DNA of 64,000 nt, taken from assembly GCA_025210515.1 (NCBI GenBank), contig JAOARM010000045.1, positions 19,199-83,198 on the forward strand, read 5' to 3'. A program made the translations under genes and the position numbers. Below are positions 16,994 to 26,697 of this stretch, piece after piece (within the stretch, counting starts at the first letter, position 1; each line of letters opens with the position of its first letter). The DNA is from Vallitalea sp. GTDB taxonomy: Bacteria; Bacillota; Clostridia; Lachnospirales; Vallitaleaceae. Below the pieces are notes generated by a model that was given only the letters and a program-made list of their open reading frames with translations, had not been told where the DNA came from and did no database searches.

Positions 16994-18151
16994 ATGAGTT
17001 TACAATGGTTTAGAGTTCCAAAAGATATCGTATTTGGTGAAGGTGCATTAGAATATTTATCAACTTTAGAAGGTAAAAAAGCTACACTTGTTACTGGTGG
17101 TAGCTCTATGAAAAGATTTGGTTTTTTAGATGAAGCAAAAAAACAATTAGAAAACGCTGGTATGGAAGTATCAATTGTAGACGGTGTTGAGCCTAACCCA
17201 TCAATTGAAACAGTTATTAGAGGCGGAAAAGAAATGGCTGAATTCAATCCTGATTGGATTATTGCAATCGGTGGTGGTTCTGCTCTAGATGCAGCTAAAA
17301 TTATGTGGGTATACTATGAATATCCTGAAACAAAATTTGAAGATTTAGTTGCAGGTAAATTCCCTAAATTAAGAACAAAATCACAATTCATTGCAATTCC
17401 ATCTACTAGTGGTACTGCATCAGAAATAACTGCATTTTCTGTAATTACTGATACAGAAAATCATATTAAATATCCTTTAGTTTCTTATGAAATCACTCCA
17501 GATATTGCATTATTAGACCCTGCTCTTCCAGCAAAAATGCCAGCTCATATTACTGCTAATACTGGTATGGATGTAATGACTCACGCTGTTGAGGCTTATG
17601 TATCTACTAATGCTACAAGCTATACTGATCCTCTTGCTATGGAAGCTATTAAATTAGTATACAAACAACTTCCAGTTGCATATGCCAAAGGAGATGATAT
17701 GAAAGCTAGAGAAGACATGCATAACGCTTCTACTCTTGCTGGAATGGCATTCACTAACTCATCTCTTGGTATAGTACATAGTTTAGCTCACAAAATCGGT
17801 GGAGAATTTGGTATTACTCATGGTTTAGCTAACGCTATATTATTACCTTATATTGTTGAGTATAATAAAAAAGCTACAGATAAATTTGCAGAAATAGAAA
17901 AACAACTTGAAATAGAAGACTTAGTAGTAACATTAAAAGAATTAAATACAAAATTAGGTATCCCTACTACTTTAAAAGAAGTTACAGAAGTTGAATTAAC
18001 AGAAGAAAAATTCAATGAAGTATTAGATAGAATGAGTAAAAACGCTTTTGAAGATCCATGTTCTTTAACTAATCCAAGAGTACCATCTACTGAAGATGTA
18101 AAAGAAATCTATAAAGCGGCATTCTACGGAACAACTGCTTCTAATATCTAA
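16994..18151 (+). CDS. Iron-containing alcohol dehydrogenase
   Basis: A 385-residue group III (Fe-dependent) alcohol dehydrogenase. The NAD(P)-binding GGGSALDAAK is at 93-102. The metal ligands D193, H197, H262 and H276 are all present, in GMDVMTHAVEAY and HSLAHKIGG...ITHG. It resembles the C-terminal dehydrogenase half of AdhE and clostridial ethanol/butanol dehydrogenases, and it probably reduces acetaldehyde or related aldehydes with NADH during fermentation. The gene has a near-perfect ribosome site (TAGGAGGAAA), a strong terminator and smoother codon choice than its neighbours, suggesting high expression. It stands alone between terminators. Confidence 0.88.
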   Translation: MSLQWFRVPKDIVFGEGALEYLSTLEGKKATLVTGGSSMKRFGFLDEAKKQLENAGMEVSIVDGVEPNPSIETVIRGGKEMAEFNPDWIIAIGGGSALDAAKIMWVYYEYPETKFEDLVAGKFPKLRTKSQFIAIPSTSGTASEITAFSVITDTENHIKYPLVSYEITPDIALLDPALPAKMPAHITANTGMDVMTHAVEAYVSTNATSYTDPLAMEAIKLVYKQLPVAYAKGDDMKAREDMHNASTLAGMAFTNSSLGIVHSLAHKIGGEFGITHGLANAILLPYIVEYNKKATDKFAEIEKQLEIEDLVVTLKELNTKLGIPTTLKEVTEVELTEEKFNEVLDRMSKNAFEDPCSLTNPRVPSTEDVKEIYKAAFYGTTASNI

Positions 18152-18217
18152 TAACTTTTTACAAATGTAAAGATTAGTATATTTTATTGAGTTGTTAAAT
18201 AATATACGTTAATATAC

Positions 18218-18263
18218 AGGAAGATATACTATATTTATTGTAGTATACCTTCCTATATTTTTT
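18218..18263 (+). terminator. Intrinsic terminator after the alcohol dehydrogenase
   Basis: Stem AGGAAGATATACTA (18218-18231) pairs with 18241-18254 at 13 of 14 positions and is followed by ATATTTTTTG. It lies between convergent genes and may serve both strands. Confidence 0.85.
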
Positions 18264-18296
18264 GTGATAAAAAATATTATAATCTAGCTCTTTGAC

Positions 18297-19181
18297 TTAA
18301 TCTAGTTCATTGACTTCTTCAAATTTTAATATTTTATCAATAAGACTCCAAGTTTCTATGTTTTCAATAGTTTCATTAGGAATAATAGTTTGTTCTTCTG
18401 AAAAGGTTTCCATTTCAACCATGAAATTATCTTTTCCTACAAATACTGCAATATTACATCCTCCAAGTGGATAATTGCCATCTCTTCTACACTTACTAGA
18501 TTTAATGAAAGTTAAATTTTCTTTTGGATATGTCATTGCAATTTTTCCTTGTGGTGCATATACTGCTCTTTTTGTAACTACTCCCATTGGATTAATTAAC
18601 ATATAGTTACTATTAAAAGTTATTTGAGGATCATCTATTCTAACTGTGTTACCAGCAAATTTTCGTGGTATTATTACTTTTACTATATCCCAAGAAAGTG
18701 AATCATCTCCTAAAGGTATTCCGTATTTAACTCCTTCTTTTGGCTTAGTACAAGTAGGAGACCAAACTCCACCAGAATATAACATAGGGCCACAATTTGT
18801 TATAAAATTAGTAACTCTAATTTCATTATTGCTTATTACTTCTATATCCATTCCTCTTCTTATTTTCATAATAGGATTAATTGGAGATGTTATTCTAACT
18901 CCTGTTTCTCTAATATCATATTCACACTCTTCATTGTCAGCAAGGTATGTATCTTGAGATTCATCTGCACCAGGTCTTGTAATCCATACTCTATGACCTC
19001 CATATAGATTCCAATCATCATACTTAATGCCCTCTTTGTCCCAATACAATAAATTTTCTCCATCTACTTTACCATAAAAAGCTATACGAGGGCCAATTTC
19101 TGTTGTAACTATCATTTTGACTTTATCTGTACGAAGTTCAACACATCTAAGCCCATCATATATTAGCTCTGTAATCATCAT
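18297..19181 (-). CDS. Galactose mutarotase-like sugar-binding protein (DUF4380-like)
   Basis: A 294-residue protein with the beta-rich galactose-mutarotase-like fold pattern (GPRIAFYGK near 29-37, GGHRVWITRPGADESQ near 61-76). It lacks a clear aldose-1-epimerase catalytic signature, and I recognise it only at fold/family level. It is the last gene of the deoC-to-mutarotase operon, 26 bp after the second Fe-alcohol dehydrogenase. A role as an anomer mutarotase for the sugar imported by the adjacent ABC transporter is the natural inference. The start has RBS GGAGGAG. Confidence 0.6.
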   Translation of the reverse strand: MMITELIYDGLRCVELRTDKVKMIVTTEIGPRIAFYGKVDGENLLYWDKEGIKYDDWNLYGGHRVWITRPGADESQDTYLADNEECEYDIRETGVRITSPINPIMKIRRGMDIEVISNNEIRVTNFITNCGPMLYSGGVWSPTCTKPKEGVKYGIPLGDDSLSWDIVKVIIPRKFAGNTVRIDDPQITFNSNYMLINPMGVVTKRAVYAPQGKIAMTYPKENLTFIKSSKCRRDGNYPLGGCNIAVFVGKDNFMVEMETFSEEQTIIPNETIENIETWSLIDKILKFEEVNELD

Positions 19182-19207
19182 ACTAACTCCTCCTCTAATA
19201 ATACATT

Positions 19208-20389
19208 TTATAAAGAAATTTCATATATTTTTCTAACATCTTCTTTAGTAATAGGTGGTACACTTGCTAATTTGCCACTACTATCAAAGCTTACACTTAC
19301 TACGTTATCTACTAACGAATCTATATCTTCTTTTACAACACCAAACTCTGATATACGTGTTTGTATGCCTATAGATTTCATTAGAGACTCAAACTCATCT
19401 GTAGCCTCAGATATTGATTTACCAAACATTCTATTTGCGAATTGCTCATATCTTATATTATCGCTTCTATTAGCAAAATATCTCATCCATGCCAATATCA
19501 TTGTAGCAAGTGTAGCTCCGTGTGTTGCATTATATTTGGCACTAAGTACATGACCCATTTGATGCATAGGAGCCCAACCATATGTTCCTGATAGTAACCA
19601 TCCATTAAGTGCAATAGAAGCCGCCCACTGCATAACCCCTCTAGTTTCTACATTACCAGGATTATTAATAACTGTAGTAATATTATCTATTACAGTTCTA
19701 ATAACTCCTTCTTGCATACGATCTTGTAAATCTAAATTACCGTCACCACCATTAAAATATGATTCTAATATATGTGCAATTGTATCTATTGCACCACATG
19801 CAGTTTGATACGATGGCAAACTAACCGTTAACTTAGGATCAATTATTGCTACTTTTGGATAAAGGCAACATGGAGCCCATACATAAGATTTCTTAATTGT
19901 TACTTCATCAGTGATAACAGCAGTTGGATTCATTTCACTACCAGTTGCTGGAAGTGTAGGAATCATAATTGTTGGCAAAGCTTCAGTAGGAGGAACTTGA
20001 GAGCTGTCACTATGACTAAATGCAATCATATTGACAATATCTCCATTATTATATTTAACTCCTGCTGCAATGACTTTTGCACAGTCCATTGCACTACCTC
20101 CACCTATACCAACAATTAAATCTATTTCCTCTGACTTACATATTTCAATTCCTTTTCTTGCCTGTTGTAGAGTTGGGTTAGCTGTAACTTCTAGAAAATC
20201 AATATATTCTAATCCTTCTTTAGTTAGTAAGTCATGAATGCGTTCAAATAAATCACCATAAAAAGATATATCAGTATAAGATACAAGCATTACTTTCTTT
20301 CCATATTCTTTTGCTATACTTCCTATTTTATTCACTTCATTTTCACCAAAAACAACTGTTACTGGATTATAATATTCAAAATTATTCAT
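19208..20389 (-). CDS. Iron-containing alcohol dehydrogenase (YqhD/BdhA-like)
   Basis: A 393-residue group III dehydrogenase of the YqhD/butanol dehydrogenase subgroup. GGGSAMDCAK is at 97-106, with metal ligands D202, H206, H276 and H290 (AIDTIAHILE, MHQMGH, NATHG). It is a distant paralogue of the dehydrogenase at 16994-18151. It overlaps the end of the upstream permease gene by 8 bp, so it belongs to the sugar operon. With a deoxyribose-phosphate aldolase in the same operon, its likely job is to reduce the acetaldehyde released by that aldolase (inference), recycling NAD(P)H. Confidence 0.85.
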   Translation of the reverse strand: MNNFEYYNPVTVVFGENEVNKIGSIAKEYGKKVMLVSYTDISFYGDLFERIHDLLTKEGLEYIDFLEVTANPTLQQARKGIEICKSEEIDLIVGIGGGSAMDCAKVIAAGVKYNNGDIVNMIAFSHSDSSQVPPTEALPTIMIPTLPATGSEMNPTAVITDEVTIKKSYVWAPCCLYPKVAIIDPKLTVSLPSYQTACGAIDTIAHILESYFNGGDGNLDLQDRMQEGVIRTVIDNITTVINNPGNVETRGVMQWAASIALNGWLLSGTYGWAPMHQMGHVLSAKYNATHGATLATMILAWMRYFANRSDNIRYEQFANRMFGKSISEATDEFESLMKSIGIQTRISEFGVVKEDIDSLVDNVVSVSFDSSGKLASVPPITKEDVRKIYEISL

Positions 20390-21359
20390 AGGATAATTTA
20401 CCTACCTTTCCTCTTTGTTTATTTTTAGCTATGTTAACTATTGCTACACCAAGAAGTAATAACGCACCTTTTATTATCTGTGACATAAAAGATGATGAAC
20501 CTAATAATGTCAATCCATTAACTAGAATAGCTAATAAAATAGAGCCAATAAGTGTACCTATAACATTAGGTTTACCAAGCTTAATAACTACAGCACCTAG
20601 AAATACAGCAGTAAATCCGTCTAAGAAGAATGAAGAACCAAGTTTTGGTTGACCTGATTGTAAAACTCCCATCATAATTACTCCACCTATAGCTGCAAAT
20701 AAAGCTGAGAAAATGAAAAGACTACTAAGGATTTTTTTCTCACTTATTCCTGCTTCTTTAGCCGCTTGTCGATTTTCTCCTATTGCATAAATATGCTGAC
20801 CAAAAACTGTTTTTTCTTGTATATAAACACATATTACATATAAAATTACTGCTAATAAAAATAACATAGGTATTCCAGCAACTTTTCCCCATACAAGATT
20901 ATAAACAATGCTACCTCTTATATTAGATACATTTAATGGCATTCCTTTACCTATAATCGCCGCAATAGCTTTTGCCATTCCAGAAACAGCTATAGTAGCA
21001 ATAAGTGATTGAAATTTAAACTTTACTACAAGTATACTAGTTAATACACCAAATAATGTACATAATGCTATAGCAAGAAGTGCTGATACTTCAAAACTAT
21101 ATCCATTTCTAATTAATAAAGCAGTAATCATACTTGATAAAGCGGCTATATCTGGAAATGATGCATCCATTTCGCCTGTTGATATAACCCACGTTACACC
21201 AAGAATTAGAATAGCACTCGTGCTACACTGACGTAATATTTCAAGCAAATTAGACGGCTTACTAAATACTGGTGACATTATAGAAAATATAATACATACA
21301 ATTGCAATAATCCATAATAGACTTGATTCTGGCTTAACTAATTTTTTTAGATAATTCAT
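20382..21359 (-). CDS. Ribose-type ABC transporter permease (second)
   Basis: A 325-residue integral membrane protein of the RbsC/BPD_transp_2 family with about eight to ten hydrophobic segments and the conserved GVTWVISTGEMDAS and GGVIMMGVLQSGQPKLGSSF regions. It abuts the other permease gene (stop at 21360) and overlaps the dehydrogenase downstream. The two permeases differ in sequence and probably form a heterodimeric channel with the RbsA-type ATPase. Confidence 0.88.
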   Translation of the reverse strand: MNYLKKLVKPESSLLWIIAIVCIIFSIMSPVFSKPSNLLEILRQCSTSAILILGVTWVISTGEMDASFPDIAALSSMITALLIRNGYSFEVSALLAIALCTLFGVLTSILVVKFKFQSLIATIAVSGMAKAIAAIIGKGMPLNVSNIRGSIVYNLVWGKVAGIPMLFLLAVILYVICVYIQEKTVFGQHIYAIGENRQAAKEAGISEKKILSSLFIFSALFAAIGGVIMMGVLQSGQPKLGSSFFLDGFTAVFLGAVVIKLGKPNVIGTLIGSILLAILVNGLTLLGSSSFMSQIIKGALLLLGVAIVNIAKNKQRGKVGKLSYE

Positions 21360-22346
21360 TTATGCCACCCCTCTTTTCTTCTTAATTTTTATGCCTTTTG
21401 AAAATTGTATTTTAGAAAATAAGATTGCTACAATTAGTACAACGCTAATTACTAAATCTCCATAATAATAAGGTACATTAATTAAAGTAAATCCATTAAG
21501 CATCATTGAAATGAATACTGCTCCAAAAAAAGTTCCTATTACACTTGGTTTCTTGAAAACTGAAGATCCAATATATACAGCTGAGAAACATGGCATTAAT
21601 AAGTTAAGCCCAGATTTTACATTTCCATTACCTTGAGCCGCTGTAGTAATCATAGTAGAAATGGCTGCAAGCATACCACAAATTACAAAGGAAATAATTA
21701 TTACTCTATTTACTTTTATCCCCGAAAAGAATGCTGATACTTTATTAGAACCAGTTGCATAAAAATACCTTCCGTATTTTGATTTTTCCATAAGTATGTA
21801 CGCAAATATATATAGAACTAACATAATTATTACAGGAAGTGGTATTCCTATTACTTTAGCTTCATTAAGTAATCCTATTCCAGAGCTTAGAAAATTTTTA
21901 TAAATAAATGCTCCATCGCTGAATAAATACGCCGCACCAAATGCAATTGACCCTATAGCAATTGTAGAAATAATATCTGGTAGTTTAAACTTACCTACTG
22001 CAATACCAGAAATTGTTCCCCAACAAGCTCCTGCAAGCAAACCTGCAATTATACATATAATTGGAGTTACTCCTTTTGATATTAACCACGCCATTAACAT
22101 TGCTGAAAAACATGCTGTCATATAGAAAGATATATCACTGTGCCCAACTGATATTACAAATGTTAGCCCTAATGCCGCTATGGCAGTAATAGATACATGC
22201 TTTAATATATTAATAATATTTCTTGTGCTTAGAAAATCTTTACTAAGAAATGAAAAAACAGAAAATACTAGTATAAATAAAATGAAAAATATAACAATCG
22301 TAAAAATTTCATCACTTATTCGTGACTGCTTTTTATTGACTTTCAT
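21360..22346 (-). CDS. Ribose-type ABC transporter permease (first)
   Basis: A 328-residue RbsC-family permease with many membrane segments, starting after a GGAGGT ribosome site. The conserved family region reads ALGLTFVISVGHSDIS near residues 57-72. It lies 27 bp downstream of the ATPase gene and directly joins the second permease. Together with the ATPase and the lipoprotein these make a complete CUT2-type sugar importer. Confidence 0.88.
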   Translation of the reverse strand: MKVNKKQSRISDEIFTIVIFFILFILVFSVFSFLSKDFLSTRNIINILKHVSITAIAALGLTFVISVGHSDISFYMTACFSAMLMAWLISKGVTPIICIIAGLLAGACWGTISGIAVGKFKLPDIISTIAIGSIAFGAAYLFSDGAFIYKNFLSSGIGLLNEAKVIGIPLPVIIMLVLYIFAYILMEKSKYGRYFYATGSNKVSAFFSGIKVNRVIIISFVICGMLAAISTMITTAAQGNGNVKSGLNLLMPCFSAVYIGSSVFKKPSVIGTFFGAVFISMMLNGFTLINVPYYYGDLVISVVLIVAILFSKIQFSKGIKIKKKRGVA

Positions 22347-22373
22347 AATATAACCTCCAATTTTGTCATATAT

Positions 22374-23879
22374 TTAATTAGCAGAGATTGCATGCACAAG
22401 CATATTATTAAGATTTGTTTTATCTGCTTCACATTCTAAAGTAACTTTTCCTTGATGAATTACCATTACTCTATCTGCCATACCTAAAACTTCTTCACAA
22501 TCTGATGATATAATTATTACCGCAGAATCTTTTGATAAGTCTCGCATTGTACTATAAATACCTGCTTTTGCTCCTACATCTACTCCAACAGTAGGTTCTG
22601 AAAAGATATATACTTTTGCATCAGTAAATAATCCTTTTCCGATAACTACTTTTTGCTGATTACCACCAGATAGTAATCTAACTTTCTTATCAATTCCTGT
22701 TGTTGCAATTTGTAATTTTTCTACTAGGTCATTTGACTCTATAGTTTCTTGTTTTGTATTAACAAGTTTTATGTTATTAGTAATTTTTTCCAGTTTAGAT
22801 AGGGTTAAATTAGTCGCAATAGTTTGTTCGCCAATTTGGCCTTCATGTCTACGATCTCCCGGAACTAGAAATATACCATTTTCTATTGCTAATTTTGGAC
22901 TAGATATCTGTACTTCTTTACCGTTTATGTGCATCTTGCCCCCAGTTTTTAACATTGCACCAAAAAGAACTTTTGATAATTCATCTATACCTGAACCTAC
23001 TAATCCAAAAATACCAAGTACTTCCCCTTTTTTGGCATTAAAGTTTATATCTTGAAATTTGTTTTCTAGAGACAAATCATTAACTTCTAATACACACTCT
23101 CTATTTTGAATATCAGATTTATTAGGATAAATAGCTTCTAGCTTCTTACCTAACATAAGTTCTGCTATGTGCTCCGTATTAATTTCACCTTGTTTTACTG
23201 GAAGAGTAGCAACATTTTGACCATTTCTAAATATTGTCATACTATCACAAATTTCACTTACTTCATCCAAATGATGAGTTATGTATATTATTGAAACACC
23301 TTTTTTCTTTAATATTTTAATTAAATCAAAAAGGGTATGTTTTTCCTTTTCTGTTAAAATAGAGGTTGGTTCGTCTAATATAAGAATGTTAGAACGTTTT
23401 GAGAGAGCTCTTAACACTGCTATTATTTCTTTTTCAACAGCACTTAATTTGAAAATAGGTTTATTCAAATCAATTTCTAATGGAAATTCCTTTAATAATT
23501 CTTCTGCTTTCTTTTTCATTTTCTTTCTATTAAATTGTGCAAAAGCACCTTTTTTTTCACTTTCTGAACCAAGAAATATATTTTCATAACCAGTAAATGA
23601 CGTAACCATTTGTGGATCTTGATAAACTGTAGCTATTCCAGCTTCCATTGCATCATTTGGTTGATTAATTTCAGCTAGCTTTCCATCAATAAATATTTCT
23701 CCTTGCTCTCTTTTATATACTCCTGACAGAACTTTTATTAATGTAGATTTCCCTGCACCATTTATTCCAAGTAATGCATGAACTTCTCCTGCTCGAAGCT
23801 TAAACTCTGCATTATCAAGTGCTCTTAATGATAAAAATTCTTTTACTATACCTTTCATTTCTAAACGATAGTCGCTCAT
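22374..23879 (-). CDS. Ribose-type ABC transporter ATPase with two cassettes
   Basis: A 501-residue RbsA/MglA-type protein with two ATPase cassettes. Cassette 1 has Walker A GINGAGKST at 38-46 and ILDEPTS. Cassette 2 has the degenerate Walker A (GLVGSGIDELS) and LSGGNQQK signature normal for this family. I prefer the ATG at 23879 to the one at 23888, because AGGAGG is only 2 nt from the latter. It energises the two permeases downstream. A hairpin terminator separates it from the binding-protein gene, probably lowering its expression relative to the lipoprotein. Confidence 0.9.
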   Translation of the reverse strand: MSDYRLEMKGIVKEFLSLRALDNAEFKLRAGEVHALLGINGAGKSTLIKVLSGVYKREQGEIFIDGKLAEINQPNDAMEAGIATVYQDPQMVTSFTGYENIFLGSESEKKGAFAQFNRKKMKKKAEELLKEFPLEIDLNKPIFKLSAVEKEIIAVLRALSKRSNILILDEPTSILTEKEKHTLFDLIKILKKKGVSIIYITHHLDEVSEICDSMTIFRNGQNVATLPVKQGEINTEHIAELMLGKKLEAIYPNKSDIQNRECVLEVNDLSLENKFQDINFNAKKGEVLGIFGLVGSGIDELSKVLFGAMLKTGGKMHINGKEVQISSPKLAIENGIFLVPGDRRHEGQIGEQTIATNLTLSKLEKITNNIKLVNTKQETIESNDLVEKLQIATTGIDKKVRLLSGGNQQKVVIGKGLFTDAKVYIFSEPTVGVDVGAKAGIYSTMRDLSKDSAVIIISSDCEEVLGMADRVMVIHQGKVTLECEADKTNLNNMLVHAISAN

Positions 23880-23911
23880 TTTCTGCATCGCCTCCTACGT
23901 CTTTCTAGATT

Positions 23912-23950
23912 AAAAAAGAGAGGCAATATTATTTTGCCATATTACCTCTC
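23912..23950 (-). terminator. Intra-operon terminator/attenuator between binding protein and ATPase
   Basis: On the minus strand GAGAGGTAATAT (23950-23939) pairs with ATATTGCCTCTC (23929-23918) and is followed by TTTTTT. It lies just after the binding-protein stop, a common way to make more binding protein than membrane components. Confidence 0.8.
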
Positions 23951-23963
23951 AAGTAGAATTAAA

Positions 23964-25049
23964 TTAGATAGTTGGTTCCCAACCAATTTTTTTGAAATTA
24001 CCTGGAATATCATAATCCCCAATACCATTCCAACCTTCTGGAACTTCAACATCTAAAATCATCTGACGAGTAATACCAATACCTGGTGCCATAACAACAC
24101 GAGGAACTGATTCTCCACGTAAATATTGATGAGCATAGAATACACATTGATATGCCATTGTATATACTGATTCTCCAACTGTTGCAATGAAGTTTGGTGA
24201 TTGTGTCATAACTTCAAAACAATGTTCTCCACCATCAGAACCTGTAAATAATATCTCTTCACGTCCAGCAGCCTTTACAGCTTGTATTCCTTCAAAAACA
24301 GCTCCATCCCATGCACACCATATTGCATCAAGATCACCTTCATTAGGACAAGCAGTAAGCATGTTATCTATTGCCATACGAGGTGTAACAGCTCCTGTTG
24401 AATCCCATGACCAATGTTGTACGATTTCGATATCTGGATATTGTTGTAATGTCCAATTAGCACCTTGACCACGAGCGTCCCAACCTTCATTACTTGGCAA
24501 GTCTATAATCGCAATTTTACCTTTTCCATCTAGTGCTTCACATATTTGTTCCATAGTCCATGCTCCACCTGCAAAGTTATCATATGCAACTGTTGTAGTT
24601 ACTGCTGCTCCAGGAACAAATCCATCTGAACAAAATACTGGAATACCTGCATCAATTGCGTGTTTCACTGCTTCGCTAATTCCAACTGGATCAGAAGGTG
24701 TAATAAATAATGCATCTGGCTTAGCTTTAATAAAAGCTTCTATCTGCTCAGATTGTTTCTTAGCATCGTAGTTGGCATCAACAATTGAATATGTACCACC
24801 TAATTCTTTAATAGCTGTTTCAAATGCATATTTTTGACGTTGTCCTGATTCATTCTCCATCCATCCTAGAGAAATTGCAAAAACCATATCCTCTGGATTC
24901 TTTTTACCTACTGTTTGTTTAGAAGTGTCTTTTACCTCTTTGTTACTATCTGAACCATTATCTTTAGTAGACGCTGGTTCATCAACAGAACATCCTACAG
25001 AAAATACCATTAACAAAGTAACTAGTAATAAAGATATTAATTTTTTCAT
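23964..25049 (-). CDS. Sugar ABC transporter substrate-binding lipoprotein
   Basis: A 361-residue periplasmic-binding-protein-like (Peripla_BP_4) lipoprotein. The signal MKKLISLLLVTLLMVFSVGC gives a lipobox cysteine at C20, followed by a Ser/Asp/Lys linker to about residue 50. The mature domain starts near MVFAISLGWMENESG. It delivers the sugar to the two permeases. The ligand is not deducible; CUT2 binding proteins take monosaccharides such as ribose, xylose or deoxy-sugars. It is separated from the kinase gene by 97 bp. Confidence 0.88.
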   Translation of the reverse strand: MKKLISLLLVTLLMVFSVGCSVDEPASTKDNGSDSNKEVKDTSKQTVGKKNPEDMVFAISLGWMENESGQRQKYAFETAIKELGGTYSIVDANYDAKKQSEQIEAFIKAKPDALFITPSDPVGISEAVKHAIDAGIPVFCSDGFVPGAAVTTTVAYDNFAGGAWTMEQICEALDGKGKIAIIDLPSNEGWDARGQGANWTLQQYPDIEIVQHWSWDSTGAVTPRMAIDNMLTACPNEGDLDAIWCAWDGAVFEGIQAVKAAGREEILFTGSDGGEHCFEVMTQSPNFIATVGESVYTMAYQCVFYAHQYLRGESVPRVVMAPGIGITRQMILDVEVPEGWNGIGDYDIPGNFKKIGWEPTI

Positions 25050-25146
25050 GAAATCCCTCCAATATAATATTTAACAACATACTTATTTATAAAAGCTAGA
25101 TATACTAGCTTATATACAATATTAATGATTTATGCCACATAATTTA

Positions 25147-26676
25147 TTATAAATTTACTAATGCATCTCCTATTTCACTTTGCATCTTTGATACTTGTTT
25201 ATAAACCTTATTAATCTCTATATATTTTTGTACATTCTCTATATTAGGTTTAATAACAGTAACATCGTTATTAATATCTTTTAATAAAGTAAAGTCTTTC
25301 CATAACCCACAACCTACAAATGCTATTGCCGCTGCTCCAAGTGAACCTGTTTGTTGTCCATTTTCAGTATAATTAATGTTTTTATTATAAATATCTGCAA
25401 ATAATTGTCTCCAAAAAGGACTTTTACTTCCACCGCCAACAATTAACATATCATTATCTAGCTTCACATCTTCTTCTAATACTTCTAATGCATTTTGCAA
25501 CCCCATTGTTATACCTTCTAATGTAGCTCTTATTAAATCTTTTTGTGTATGAGCTAATGTCAATCCTATAAATGCACCTCTTATATTTTGAGATTCATCT
25601 ATTGATGATCCTCCTGCTAAACTAGGATTAAATATTAACTTATTACTTCCTACAGGAGATTGTTTTGCTAATTCATTCATTCTAATATAACTATCTCCTA
25701 GCCCTTCTTTTTCTCCCTGTAAAATATCTTTACAAATATTATCTCTTACCCATCTATATGAATTTCCTGCTGAAAAAATAGCTGTGGCTGACGCATACAT
25801 TCCTTTTATACAATGTGCAAATACATATGGTCTTTTATTAATATCAATTACAGGTTTATGAGAAGTAACAGCTACCCATGCAGATGTTCCTAATGAAGTA
25901 TATGACATGCCCTCATCAATACATCCTGCTCCAAGTGCCATACAAGAATTATCTACTCCACCACAAGCAACTTTAACTGTTTTTGGCAATCCTAACTGTT
26001 GTGCTACATCTTCTTTCAAAGTTCCTAATATATGTGTTGATTCGTATATATCAGGAAACTTATCTTCTGGTATATTAGACGCACTAATAAATTCTTTGTT
26101 ATATTTCCAATTATTAATGTCAAATACGCCACTTCCAGATGCATATGAATAATCAGTTGCCAAAACCCCAGTTAACTTATAATTAATATAATCTTTTGTA
26201 CCAATAAACTTGTCAGTTTCTTCAAAAAGCTTAGGAAAATGCTCCTTAAACCACATTATTTTAAATACAGAGTATAAAGCTCTTGGGAATCCGTTACCAG
26301 TTTTTTCATACCAATTTTCTTCAGAAACTTTATCAAAGAATTTCTCAGCTTGAGCAGTAGCTCTATTATCTGACCAAATAGGTACTAATTCCTTCAGTAG
26401 CATACCATTATAACTAATTGGTACTGCACCTAAACTATGTCCAGAAACTGCAACTCCTTTAATATCTTCTACATTAATATCATTATTTGAAATTAGCTCT
26501 TGTGTAGAAGTCACTACGCTATTCCACCATTCCTCTGGCTTTTGTTCTTTAATATTCTCTCCTTCATAGTATGTATTACAAGATATAAAACTACTTCTTA
26601 ATAATTTTCCGTCAATATTGTATAGAGAGGCTTTTGTTCCACCTGTTCCTAAATCATATGCAATTATATAGGTCAT
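25147..26676 (-). CDS. FGGY-family carbohydrate kinase (xylulokinase-like)
   Basis: A 509-residue FGGY kinase. The N-terminal phosphate-binding segment DLGTGGTKASLY (8-19), the central CGGVDNSCMALGAGC and the C-terminal GGGSKSPFW are present. The RBS is AGGAGGAAAG. It is closest in feel to xylulokinases but substrate specificity cannot be read by eye. It sits between deoC and the transporter, so it probably phosphorylates the imported sugar before aldol cleavage. Classical deoxyribokinases belong to a different (PfkB) family, which makes this pairing with deoC noteworthy. Confidence 0.86.
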   Translation of the reverse strand: MTYIIAYDLGTGGTKASLYNIDGKLLRSSFISCNTYYEGENIKEQKPEEWWNSVVTSTQELISNNDINVEDIKGVAVSGHSLGAVPISYNGMLLKELVPIWSDNRATAQAEKFFDKVSEENWYEKTGNGFPRALYSVFKIMWFKEHFPKLFEETDKFIGTKDYINYKLTGVLATDYSYASGSGVFDINNWKYNKEFISASNIPEDKFPDIYESTHILGTLKEDVAQQLGLPKTVKVACGGVDNSCMALGAGCIDEGMSYTSLGTSAWVAVTSHKPVIDINKRPYVFAHCIKGMYASATAIFSAGNSYRWVRDNICKDILQGEKEGLGDSYIRMNELAKQSPVGSNKLIFNPSLAGGSSIDESQNIRGAFIGLTLAHTQKDLIRATLEGITMGLQNALEVLEEDVKLDNDMLIVGGGSKSPFWRQLFADIYNKNINYTENGQQTGSLGAAAIAFVGCGLWKDFTLLKDINNDVTVIKPNIENVQKYIEINKVYKQVSKMQSEIGDALVNL

Positions 26677-26697
26677 AACTTTCCTCCTATCATTGAT